Positions 1 to 6,212 of a stretch of DNA of 7,243 nucleotides are shown here, piece by piece. A model generated the notes under the pieces. The model searched no databases and had not been told where the DNA came from. It saw nothing but the letters and a program-made list of their open reading frames with translations. The DNA is from an uncultured Bacilli bacterium (GTDB taxonomy: Bacteria > Bacillota_I > Bacilli_A > RF39 > UBA660), in the NCBI GenBank assembly GCA_947625005.1, contig CANQNA010000067.1, positions 1 to 7,243 on the forward strand, in the 5' to 3' direction. Every line of letters begins with the position of its first letter. The stretch's first letter is position 1. Position numbers and translations under genes: made by a program.

Positions 1-16
1 GGTTGGCAAATATTAG

Positions 17-68
17 AGCCTTATAGGCTTAGTTAAATCCACGTCTTTTAGGCGTGGATTTTAATCAA
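17..68 (+). mobile_element. Possible right end of an IS200/IS605 (TnpB-type) element
   Basis: Two hairpins stand in a row. The first is AGCCT-TAT-AGGCT (17-29). The second is an 11-bp stem, 35-45 with 51-61, closed by the loop TTTTA and containing one G-T pair. A CCACG...TTTTAGG...CGTGG hairpin close to a terminal TCAA (65-68) is what the right ends of IS200/IS605 elements often look like; there the hairpin is bound by the TnpA transposase and overlaps the 3' end of the omega RNA. No tnpA or tnpB is visible because the element would lie left of the window. The same hairpin followed by T-rich sequence could instead be an ordinary terminator of an upstream gene. A short plus-strand frame ending in TAG at 24-26 could be the tail of that gene, but it is too short to identify. 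Confidence 0.42.
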
Positions 69-109
69 AAAAAGTTGTTTTTATGGTAATATTATAATAG
101 GTGATTGCT

Positions 110-442
110 GTGGTAGGTGTAAGCAGAATAATCTATGAAAAAAATAGTGAAAAATTAATTATTAATATTAAAAATGAATGTAAAATTCAATATAAGGATG
201 TTTTGAAATCAATAGATAATAAATTAGTTTTTAAATATTTAGAATCTCTTTATTGTATTATAGATGACTGGCAAAAAGAATATGTTAATCCGAGCATAAT
301 AGATGGAGATAGTTGGAAATTATCTATTATTTATATTAACGGAAAGAAAAAAGAATATTATGGTAAATCGGGTTATCCTACCAATTTTGAAGCATTTGAA
401 AGTCTTAATCGAAAATTAATTGATGAGGTGCAAAATGGATAA
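110..442 (+). CDS. Small hypothetical protein, first gene of a two-gene operon
   Basis: This is a 110-aa protein of no family I can name. I start it at GTG 110 because AGGTG at 99-103 then sits 6 nt upstream; the GTG at 101 would lie inside that ribosome binding site. The protein looks like a small cytosolic alpha/beta domain: an N-terminal beta/helix part, then residues about 66-98 with a D-x-D-x-W-K-L-x-I-I-Y strand, a lysine-rich turn, K-E-Y-Y-G and a Y-P-x-N-F turn leading into a C-terminal helix. The W-x-L-x-I-x-Y / Y-x-G / P-x-N-F arrangement recalls small uncharacterised Bacillota proteins, from memory only. There is no signal peptide or membrane segment. It overlaps the downstream metallopeptidase by 8 nt, so the two are translationally coupled and probably work together, perhaps as adaptor, inhibitor or immunity protein; this is inference from context. 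A TATAAT-like sequence at 93-98 is too close to the start to be confidently its promoter. Confidence 0.72.
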   Translation: MVGVSRIIYEKNSEKLIINIKNECKIQYKDVLKSIDNKLVFKYLESLYCIIDDWQKEYVNPSIIDGDSWKLSIIYINGKKKEYYGKSGYPTNFEAFESLNRKLIDEVQNG

Positions 443-2261
443 ATTAAATATTAACATTAATAATTTGCTACCATATGTAATTGATGCTTTTTCTTCAGTT
501 TATGGCAAAGAATATAGGCCTATTATTACCCAAAAGATTAAAAATGCCGTCATAGTCTTATATTATGATGTTGAAGGATTAAATGGTTATATGGAATATA
601 TCAAAGACTATAAAGCTCGTGAATTATCTATTCGTTTTTTAGAAGAAATAGGAATAGATGTTCAAAAACATAAAAAAAGTAATTATACTGAACCTTTAGA
701 TAATGATATTCGTAAAATTTTAGACTGTCTTATTGATTCGCATTTTGGATTTTCTAAATGGGCAGATTCTTTTGCACCACTACGAGCTTTCGATACTAGC
801 AATAAAACTGATTCTTACCGATTATTAATCAATAAATTAAAAATAGTTAACTTTCTTCTTGGCAATGATACTGAACAAATTACAAGGGAAAATTTTGAAT
901 CTTTTGCTAAAACGGAAGAATTTTCAGAATTATTAAAAAGAATAAACGATTTGAAAGTAGTATATGAAAAATTATTTATTGAATATAATGATTGGGCAAG
1001 TCAGTTAATACCATATAAAAATTATGTTGAAGATGAGAAAAAAAGAAAAGATGATATTTTAAAAAGGAAGAAAAATGAATTATTTATAGAAATTCGTAAT
1101 CAATTACCATCATTTTTAAGAGATTCTATTTCTAATAAGTCATTTGAAGAACAAGTAGGAGCCATTTTAGGATATGCAGATATTTCATCTAAATCTAGTA
1201 TAGAATATTTCCATTATAAGAATATGGAAAAACTTAAATCTTCTGAAATTGACCTTGATGACAAATTTTGGATTGTTTATTATCAGTCACTTTATTTAAA
1301 AGGTTTAGGGATTAATATTCAAAATGAGAATATGTTAAAATGTGAGTCTGAAGAAGATATTAATAATTATTTATTATTTTTAAATCAAGATGATATTAAA
1401 AAATATATACCATCCGATGAGTTAATTAATTATATTGCCTCAACTAGAGAAAAAATGTCTGAAGAAGCACTTAGAGAATATTATACAACAAGAAAAGATT
1501 TTATAGATGCTATGAAAATATTTGATAATACCCCTAATAATATTGAAGTTGTTTATGATAACATAAAAAATAAAAGGATATGTATTCTTGGCAATGGTGG
1601 TACTAATAATAGAAATGAATTCATATCAATAATGTTTTATACAATTAAAACAGGTAGTGCTGGTAGGTTATTTTATACATTTATGCATGAAATGGGACAT
1701 ATTATAGATCAAAATCAAAATGGTTCTGGTTTTGAACCTATCGAGGATTTTGGAAAAAATTTTAGACCAAATCCATATGATAATACTTTTCGGAAATACG
1801 AAAAATTTAATGAAACATTAGATGATATATTTGCAATGGAAGCTATTAAAATTCTTCAAGATCATGGGATATATTTACTGGAACCCGAAAAGTTTACATC
1901 ATTAGATATTAGCGATAATAATACTAATTTAATTACGAAAAATTTATTACAGCCATTACTGCAAAAATTTAGAAAGCAAGTTATTAAAGCTAAAATAAAT
2001 GCAAATCCAGAAGAACTTATAATGTATATTGGAAAAGATAATTTTGAAGAGTTAGTTGATACTGTAAATAAAGTTGATTATCTTTCAAGAAATGGTGTTA
2101 AATATAAAATTGATAAATTTCCAGAAGATGATATGGTTATAGATTATTTTTCACAAGTTGAAAGAGCTAAAAAAATTTATATGAATATTGATAGTTATTT
2201 TATAAATAAATTTGGAAATATATCAAATGATGATTTTGAAGAAAATACGAAAAAAAGATAA
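435..2261 (+). CDS. Putative zinc metallopeptidase with HEMGH motif
   Basis: A 608-aa protein. I start it at ATG 435 because GAGG (425-428) lies 6 nt upstream; the ATGs at 420 and 423 have no such site. The catalytic signature is H418-E419-M420-G421-H422, preceded by a hydrophobic helix (L-F-Y-T-F-M). About 40 residues on, at E460 in N-E-T-L-D-D, is a helix that could give the third zinc ligand, as in gluzincins (HExxH plus a distal Glu). The Gly in HExGH is shared with M3-type oligopeptidases, but I see no other resemblance to M3. The N-terminal two thirds are mostly helical, with a charged lysine/glutamate-rich, coiled-coil-like stretch around residues 190-220. No signal peptide or membrane segment is seen, so it is probably cytosolic. 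The 3' end converges with a minus-strand gene across a 183-bp gap. Peptidase chemistry is likely; substrate and family are unknown. A toxin-like or defence effector is possible but unproven. Confidence 0.85.
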   Translation: MDKLNININNLLPYVIDAFSSVYGKEYRPIITQKIKNAVIVLYYDVEGLNGYMEYIKDYKARELSIRFLEEIGIDVQKHKKSNYTEPLDNDIRKILDCLIDSHFGFSKWADSFAPLRAFDTSNKTDSYRLLINKLKIVNFLLGNDTEQITRENFESFAKTEEFSELLKRINDLKVVYEKLFIEYNDWASQLIPYKNYVEDEKKRKDDILKRKKNELFIEIRNQLPSFLRDSISNKSFEEQVGAILGYADISSKSSIEYFHYKNMEKLKSSEIDLDDKFWIVYYQSLYLKGLGINIQNENMLKCESEEDINNYLLFLNQDDIKKYIPSDELINYIASTREKMSEEALREYYTTRKDFIDAMKIFDNTPNNIEVVYDNIKNKRICILGNGGTNNRNEFISIMFYTIKTGSAGRLFYTFMHEMGHIIDQNQNGSGFEPIEDFGKNFRPNPYDNTFRKYEKFNETLDDIFAMEAIKILQDHGIYLLEPEKFTSLDISDNNTNLITKNLLQPLLQKFRKQVIKAKINANPEELIMYIGKDNFEELVDTVNKVDYLSRNGVKYKIDKFPEDDMVIDYFSQVERAKKIYMNIDSYFINKFGNISNDDFEENTKKR

Positions 2262-2404
2262 AGAAAATACTTTTGATTTAAATTTTCATGGAATCCAGAA
2301 AATCATTCAATATATAAAAACTATTTTCATTAAAAAATTGATAGTAGCTTTAAAGATGAGTATGTAGTTATTTTCTTTTTGTTTTTTCAAAAATGTTTGT
2401 ATTA

Positions 2405-2434
2405 GTTTTAAAACACAGGTGTATTTTCTTGTGT
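2405..2434 (-). terminator. Weak candidate terminator of the leftmost array gene
   Basis: A hairpin with ACACA (2413-2417) and TGTGT (2430-2434) arms is followed on the minus strand by TTTTAAAAC. It starts about 11 nt beyond the stop codon of the gene at 2445-3092. The stem is only 5 bp with a 12-nt loop, so this is a guess from position and T-tract. The remainder of the gap, 2262-2404, is T-rich on the plus strand and shows no clear hairpin for the converging metallopeptidase operon. Confidence 0.33.
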
Positions 2435-2444
2435 AAATTTATGC

Positions 2445-3092
2445 TTATTTACTTAATTTTTTTTGCAAATTTTGATTATATAAATATTCTTCAATATCTA
2501 TTTGATGATAATCGGGATTGTAATTTTGTAAGTTGATAAAAAAGTCCATCATAAGAGCATTGAAAGGATTATATCTACTACGAGCATTGCGAATTCTAAT
2601 GCTTCTTAAAAGGGGATATTGTTCTTCATAATAAGTAAATCTTAATTTATAATATTCGCCTTCATTACTAATTGTCATGGAATTAGCATTGCGATAGTCA
2701 AAAGAGATACAGTCATCACTAATCCAAATAATTTTTTCGTTGTTAAAAAGTTTTTTATATATTTCACTATTTTTTAATTTTTGATTTGCTTCATCAATTT
2801 GGGTATATAATCTTCTTTTGACATTAATATCAGTACATTGTGATAAAGTATTGGCACTTACTTGAAATACATCTCCATTTTTAAAAGATTTATATAATGC
2901 ATCAAATAAATTGTAAATAATCATATTTTCTTTTGTTATGTAAAAATCGGTTTCTTGATTTCTAACAAAAGGAATAAAATATAAATCACCATCATCACAA
3001 TAGGTAATTTCTAAAGTTTTATTGTCATCTATTAAATAATAATTGTAAAATTCATTTTCACTTTTATTTCTTAGTATTTTCAAAATCATCAT
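2445..3092 (-). CDS. Hypothetical protein, leftmost gene of the cassette-like array
   Basis: A 215-aa cytosolic protein of no family I can name. The first half is beta-rich and acidic: it starts M-M-I-L-K-I-L and has strands such as L-E-I-T-Y and D-L-Y-F-I-P-F. A helical hairpin with K-R-R-L-Y-T-Q-I-D-E-A-N-Q-K-L follows at about residues 92-107. The last third holds a distinctive stretch, S-I-R-I-R-N-A-R-S-R-Y-N-P-F-N (about 164-178), followed by F-F-I-N-L-Q, which looks like a conserved core. There are no catalytic motifs, signal peptide or membrane span. The start is either of two consecutive ATGs (3090-3092 or 3087-3089); the ribosome binding site is weak, only AAGAAG directly upstream, which slightly favours the second ATG. 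Repeat copy A lies 40 bp upstream of the start. Unlike the other array genes, it has no repeat after its stop codon, so it may be the terminal unit. Confidence 0.8.
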   Translation of the reverse strand: MMILKILRNKSENEFYNYYLIDDNKTLEITYCDDGDLYFIPFVRNQETDFYITKENMIIYNLFDALYKSFKNGDVFQVSANTLSQCTDINVKRRLYTQIDEANQKLKNSEIYKKLFNNEKIIWISDDCISFDYRNANSMTISNEGEYYKLRFTYYEEQYPLLRSIRIRNARSRYNPFNALMMDFFINLQNYNPDYHQIDIEEYLYNQNLQKKLSK

Positions 3093-3131
3093 CTTCTTAT
3101 TTATTTTTTCATGTTTTTATCCTGTATCTTT

Positions 3132-3193
3132 ACTCGAATATTTCGAGTTTCCTATCAATTTGGCGGAATGGAAAAATAATCTATAGCTTTTCC
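3132..3193 (-). repeat. Intergenic composite repeat, copy A
   Basis: This copy lies between the genes at 2445-3092 and 3264-4058. Its palindrome is ACTCGAA-TAT-TTCGAGT (3132-3148), a shortened form of the C/E palindrome. Next comes TATCAATTTGG (3153-3163), nearly identical to TATCAATCTGG in copy C, then GAATGG and TAATCTATAGCTT, also close to copy C (TAATCTACAACTT). The distal part can fold as GGAAAA...TTTTCC (3170-3175 with 3188-3193), whereas copy C has a different stem at the same place. The palindrome cannot be simply the terminator of the upstream gene, because that gene has its own strong terminator before this repeat. Confidence 0.6.
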
Positions 3194-3231
3194 TAAAAAT
3201 CGATGTAAAAATCAATCGCTAAATATATTTT

Positions 3232-3268
3232 ACAAAAAAAGAAAAAGTATCATTAATTTTATGCTACT
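3232..3268 (-). terminator. Rho-independent terminator overlapping the stop codon
   Basis: Read on the minus strand, AGTA-G-CAT...ATG-A-TACT forms a stem (3246-3253 with 3261-3268) of seven pairs with one mismatch, followed directly by TTTTTCTTTTTTTG. This is a standard intrinsic terminator. The TAG stop codon of the membrane-protein gene (3264-3266) lies inside the 5' arm, so translation termination and hairpin formation are physically linked. Confidence 0.72.
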
Positions 3269-4058
3269 TTATTTTTTTTGATAATATTGGACTTTTATTA
3301 ATTTGAGTAGATTGTATTACTTCTTTTTCTTCTAATAGTTCCCTTCTGAAGTTTTCTAATGCTTGCTTTTGATTGCTAGTTCTTAATTTTTGTGGAGTTG
3401 GTGAAGTAATTTCTTTATCTTTTTTATCCTGTTTACTATCATTTAAATTTATACTTGTACTAATTTTTAAAGTATCAGTAAGTGTTTTTGTATTTCCATA
3501 TTTTGTCATCTCTGCAAAAGCGTTTTTCCAAGCTTTAATAATCTTTTTCTTTTGTTCTTCAACAGTTAATCTAGATGCCGAACCACTAACTTTTAAAATA
3601 GTAATATCGAATGATTCACCAATTTCATAATATATCATACTATAATCATTGCCATCACTAATTTTAATTGAAGCTGCTTTTGATAATCTTATGTTTGATT
3701 TTAAATGTACAACAAGTGCATTTAAAATTGTTGGATTTTTTAAATATTCTGCTTTTTCTATTTCTGACATTTCCTCTAAAGCATTGATTAATCTTAATTT
3801 ATCTACTATCACTGGTCTAACCTTATTGTATTGTGTTATTCTTTGGAATACTTGCATCATATTAAATATTGGTATTATCAATGATAGAAGTGTAGTCTTT
3901 GTTGCATTTAGATTTAATTGCTTTTCTAATTCTGAGAGTCTTTTTACATCAACTTTATACCCAGCATCTACAACATCTTTATACATTCTCAATTCGTTTG
4001 CTAATTCTATACTGAAACTTGCAATAGTTGTTACTAACCATAAAACTAAAAATTCCAT
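3264..4058 (-). CDS. Hypothetical membrane-anchored protein
   Basis: A 264-aa protein of no family I can name. Residues about 2-20 form a hydrophobic N-terminal helix (F-L-V-L-W-L-V-T-T-I-A-S-F). Residues about 55-73 form a second one (T-T-L-L-S-L-I-I-P-I-F-N-M-M-Q-V-F). A charged coiled segment joins them, which suggests a two-helix membrane hairpin. The middle part (about 125-165) is a small alpha/beta domain with I-S-D-G-N-D-Y-S-x-I-Y-Y-E-I and D-I-T-I-L-K-V-S-G. The last 60 residues are lysine-, serine- and glutamine-rich and probably disordered, apart from a helix around 232-248. The start ATG at 4058 is well supported by AGAGGA (4065-4070) 6 nt upstream and by a promoter at 4088-4114, so the gene is transcribed as its own unit. 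Repeat copy A follows the gene. No enzymatic motif is visible. Confidence 0.82.
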   Translation of the reverse strand: MEFLVLWLVTTIASFSIELANELRMYKDVVDAGYKVDVKRLSELEKQLNLNATKTTLLSLIIPIFNMMQVFQRITQYNKVRPVIVDKLRLINALEEMSEIEKAEYLKNPTILNALVVHLKSNIRLSKAASIKISDGNDYSMIYYEIGESFDITILKVSGSASRLTVEEQKKKIIKAWKNAFAEMTKYGNTKTLTDTLKISTSINLNDSKQDKKDKEITSPTPQKLRTSNQKQALENFRRELLEEKEVIQSTQINKSPILSKKIK

Positions 4059-4087
4059 ATAAATTCCTCTTTTTTATTGATAAATAA

Positions 4088-4114
4088 ATTATAATATTTA
4101 CATGCTGTTGTCAA
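4088..4114 (-). promoter_or_regulatory. Promoter of the membrane-protein gene
   Basis: On the minus strand, TTGACA (4109-4114) and TATAAT (4088-4093) are both perfect sigma-70/SigA consensus boxes. The 15-bp spacer is shorter than the usual 17. The ribosome binding site and ATG follow 18-30 nt downstream, so the gene at 3264-4058 does not depend on read-through from its upstream neighbour. Confidence 0.6.
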
Positions 4115-4147
4115 GTATAACTTTATTATAAATTTTTTTGTTAAAAC

Positions 4148-4240
4148 AAACTTATTTTAAATATGTTTTGAATAATAAATGAAATTTTTATGAAAATTAA
4201 AAATACACAATTTCTTTAAGGAAGAAGTACGATAATTTTT
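4148..4240 (-). repeat. Intergenic composite repeat, copy B (degenerate)
   Basis: The box part is at 4211-4240, starting 3 nt after the stop codon of the transglutaminase-like gene. AAGGAAGAAGTAC (4218-4230) is identical to 13 bases of copy E, and the flanks are related. The C/E-type palindrome is missing. In a comparable downstream position, 4148-4168 holds an AT-rich palindrome (AAAC-T-TATTT with AAATA-T-GTTT, nine of ten pairs) followed on the minus strand by GTTTTAAC. It may be a terminator or a fully diverged equivalent of the palindrome. The region between, 4169-4204, shows nothing else. Confidence 0.48.
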
Positions 4241-4242
4241 AT

Positions 4243-4848
4243 TTAATATCCATAATTATATATATGATTTACACCTAATTCTTGTAATTTATAATATTTT
4301 TTGAGTACTAACCCAATTTCTTTTACATTCTCATCTGGATATTTAGGCATTAATATATTATCCATATTTTTTAGCTCTACAGACTCTAAACCACAGCCAA
4401 TTATTCTAAAGATAAAGTTATTATAAGCATCTAATAGATATTCAGCATTATTATCCTTTAAAGTAACAACCACATGATTAGCTGAAAGAGGAGTTGTTTT
4501 ATGCCAAGTATCTGTTTTATCAACTTTTACATATAATAAAGTTGAATTAAAACCTAGAGTTTTCATAATATCATTTATTAATAAATTTATATGTCGGCAA
4601 CATCCTATTCCATACATAACTTGTGCTCCTTCAGCCATATTAGGTAAATCTAAATAATCAAATGATGATGAATACTTCATTTCATTATTGAAACTAAATC
4701 GTCCACTTTTTAGTAATTTAACTATTATGTCATAACAATCTAAACTGTCTTTTACACAATCATTTTGTAAATCTTCTTTTAAAGATTGTAAAAAATTACG
4801 ATAACAATTATTAATTATTAGTCTATCATTTTCTGTTAAATAAAGCAT
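4243..4848 (-). CDS. Transglutaminase-like (papain-fold) putative cysteine peptidase
   Basis: A 201-aa protein with the residue pattern of the transglutaminase-core superfamily. C84 lies in G-I-G-C-C-R-H-I-N at the start of a helix (the usual G-x-C-R-x-x-A). H125 lies in S-A-N-H-V-V-V at the start of a strand, and D140 in Y-L-L-D-A-Y-N on the next strand. Order and spacing fit a Cys-His-Asp triad. Bacterial members act as peptidases, deamidases or cross-linking enzymes; which applies here cannot be told. C83 next to the putative nucleophile is unusual. The N-terminal 80 residues are mostly helical. There is no signal peptide, so it is probably cytosolic. The start ATG 4848 has GGTGAGG (4853-4859) 4 nt upstream. 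Single-gene unit: repeat C lies upstream and repeat B begins 3 nt after its stop. Confidence is high that it is a gene, moderate for catalysis. Confidence 0.82.
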   Translation of the reverse strand: MLYLTENDRLIINNCYRNFLQSLKEDLQNDCVKDSLDCYDIIVKLLKSGRFSFNNEMKYSSSFDYLDLPNMAEGAQVMYGIGCCRHINLLINDIMKTLGFNSTLLYVKVDKTDTWHKTTPLSANHVVVTLKDNNAEYLLDAYNNFIFRIIGCGLESVELKNMDNILMPKYPDENVKEIGLVLKKYYKLQELGVNHIYNYGY

Positions 4849-4863
4849 TTTACCTCACCACTA

Positions 4864-4899
4864 AAATTGATAATGTCAATTTAATTTATAAAAATTATA
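4864..4899 (-). promoter_or_regulatory. Minus-10 box and palindromic operator-like site before the transglutaminase-like gene
   Basis: On the minus strand, TATAAT is at 4894-4899; a second TATAAT is at 4906-4911. Neither has a good -35 box at 17 bp, where the sequence runs into the repeat C palindrome. Between the -10 and the ribosome binding site lies an inverted repeat, AAATTGA-N5-TCAATTT (4864-4882). It is placed where a repressor or a 5'-UTR hairpin could act. Its core resembles the palindrome at 6923-6936 before the gene at 6213-6827. Confidence 0.4.
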
Positions 4900-4919
4900 G
4901 CATAAATTATAACATTTTA

Positions 4920-4987
4920 AAACTCGTACTATAAATGTCCGAGTTTAATATCAATCTGGTGCGAATGGTGTAGTAATCTACAACTTA
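4920..4987 (-). repeat. Intergenic composite repeat, copy C
   Basis: The palindrome is AAACTCG (4920-4926) with CGAGTTT (4940-4946). The 40 bases from 4921 match copy E (6979-7018) at 33 positions by my hand alignment. The distal part (GAATGG, then TAATCTACAACTT) instead resembles copy A and contains a short stem TGTAG/CTACA (4969-4973 with 4978-4982). It lies 25 bp past the stop codon of the HEFFH gene and 72 bp before the start of the transglutaminase-like gene. On the minus strand the palindrome is followed by TTTTAAAATG, so it could also act as a terminator. Confidence 0.72.
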
Positions 4988-5011
4988 ATTAGAATTAATT
5001 ATTTAACTTCT

Positions 5012-5986
5012 TTATTTCTTATCTTGCTTATAATTTTCGCTTAATTGTTGATAATGTTCTATAAAATTTGATAAGATTATTCCATCATGGAAATTAATTC
5101 CTAATTTTTGCAGAAAGTCATTAGGACTAATATTATAAAAATTACTATTTATATCATAAATATCTTCCCATTTATCAGGATTTGCATCAACTAAATCAGA
5201 TATAAAATATCCTATTGTTATTCCTAATATATACTTTAAATTAAATGGGAATTTTAAGTTTTCACCCCACTTATATATACCCTTTAGTACATTAACATAT
5301 TCTGACATTATTAATTCTCTCATATTATCATCACAACAATTTAAAGAATAATCTTTTATACATTCAGTATTTATTTTTCCATATGTTTTATATATATCTA
5401 TTAAAGATAATTCTACTATTACTTTTCTTGCACATTTAATACCATCGTTTATATAGTCAACTTCGATTTTTTTAGAATCTTCTCTTAAATCTGAATCTGA
5501 AATTTGTTTTGCAAAATCTAATTGGGCTGCAATTGATATTGATTCGCCAAATAAAGCTCTAGCCATACTATTTTGTTTACCTTCCTTATTAATAGGAATA
5601 AGATTCTGATGGTGAAAAAATTCATGAACTAAATTCGAATCATCTATAATAGTTTTACTAACTCCAATCCAGATTTCTCCGTTATAAGAATTGCATTCAG
5701 CAATATTGTTTTCATTAGGATAAATATGTATTTCTTTTTTTGAATACATTCTTAATAATTCAGAATAATAATTTGAATGCCTTTCTCTAATATAACTAAA
5801 CGCGTTGTAAAAAATCCTATCATTTTTAAAATGACATTCTAAAGAAGGAAGAATTTTGCACGAACTGATAAAAGACTCTAGAAATGGTTTTATATCATTT
5901 GTAAAAGCTAAAAATCTATTAACTAATTTATCATTTAACTGATTTTCAAATATTTTATTAATATAATCATATTCTCTTTCATTCAT
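5012..5986 (-). CDS. Putative zinc metallopeptidase with HEFFH motif
   Basis: A 324-aa protein with H121-E122-F-F-H125 in N-L-V-H-E-F-F-H-H-Q-N, following a strand G-E-I-W-I-G-V-S. About 23 residues on, E148 in F-G-E-S-I-S-I-A-A-Q-L is a plausible third zinc ligand, giving the HExxH...E gluzincin pattern. The N-terminal 90 residues are helical, with a strand K-E-I-H-I-Y-P just before the active site; the C-terminal half is helical and cysteine-containing (D-Y-S-L-N-C-C-D-D). No signal peptide is seen, so it is probably cytosolic. It shares no evident sequence with the HEMGH protein at 435-2261 beyond the zinc motif. The start ATG 5986 has AAGGAG (5998-6003) 11 nt upstream, a long but acceptable spacing, and a promoter at 6015-6042. 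Repeats D and C flank it as a single-gene unit. The fold is likely; substrate and role are unknown. Confidence 0.83.
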   Translation of the reverse strand: MNEREYDYINKIFENQLNDKLVNRFLAFTNDIKPFLESFISSCKILPSLECHFKNDRIFYNAFSYIRERHSNYYSELLRMYSKKEIHIYPNENNIAECNSYNGEIWIGVSKTIIDDSNLVHEFFHHQNLIPINKEGKQNSMARALFGESISIAAQLDFAKQISDSDLREDSKKIEVDYINDGIKCARKVIVELSLIDIYKTYGKINTECIKDYSLNCCDDNMRELIMSEYVNVLKGIYKWGENLKFPFNLKYILGITIGYFISDLVDANPDKWEDIYDINSNFYNISPNDFLQKLGINFHDGIILSNFIEHYQQLSENYKQDKK

Positions 5987-6014
5987 CTTTAAGTTTTCTC
6001 CTTATACCTCTATC

Positions 6015-6042
6015 AGTATAACATATATTTATATTTTGACAA
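6015..6042 (-). promoter_or_regulatory. Promoter of the HEFFH metallopeptidase gene
   Basis: On the minus strand, TTGTCA (6037-6042) and TATACT (6015-6020) are separated by 16 bp, a good SigA-type promoter. The -35 box lies within a 10-bp direct repeat, plus-strand TATTTTGACA, found at 6032-6041 and again at 6060-6069. The second copy could be a regulator site or chance in AT-rich DNA. Confidence 0.55.
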
Positions 6043-6095
6043 AATAATTAACACCAAAGTATTTTGACATAAGCATCAAAATAATCTAAGTGGTT

Positions 6096-6172
6096 ATCTT
6101 TTTATATCAATATTCGAAAAGATTTCCCAATGATGTCCTAAAGGAAGGAGTATGACAACTTTTGAACAAAAG
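6096..6172 (-). repeat. Intergenic composite repeat, copy D
   Basis: The box part, 6135-6165, reads GTCCTAAAGGAAGGAGTA and onward, and matches copy E at about 27 of 31 positions by hand. The palindrome part is replaced by an unrelated but similarly placed hairpin, ATCTTTT (6096-6102) with AAAAGAT (6117-6123). The copy begins about 40 bp after the stop codon of the gene at 6213-6827. Between the stop and the repeat is a further stem, TTAGTAATA with TATTAACTAA (6179-6200), that may help termination. Confidence 0.62.
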
Positions 6173-6212
6173 AAATATTTAGTAATAAACTATTAACTAA
6201 CTATATATTAAA

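Noticed and set aside
3373..4062. Two plus-strand reading frames opposite the membrane-protein gene
   Set aside because: They are antisense shadows: their hydrophobic, cysteine- and phenylalanine-rich composition is what the complement of the lysine/glutamate-rich gene produces. The minus-strand gene has a consensus promoter, ribosome binding site and terminator.
5012..5986. ImmA/IrrE-type (DUF955) peptidase assignment for the HEFFH gene
   Set aside because: Only the HExxH motif fits. The protein is longer, the motif lies near residue 121 within unrelated flanks, and there is no helix-turn-helix partner beside it.
6153..6195. Small plus-strand peptide starting at ATG 6153 after AAGGAAGGAG
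   Set aside because: Only 13 codons; the ribosome-site-like sequence is part of the repeat box and too close to the ATG, and the ATG is not kept in copies B or E.
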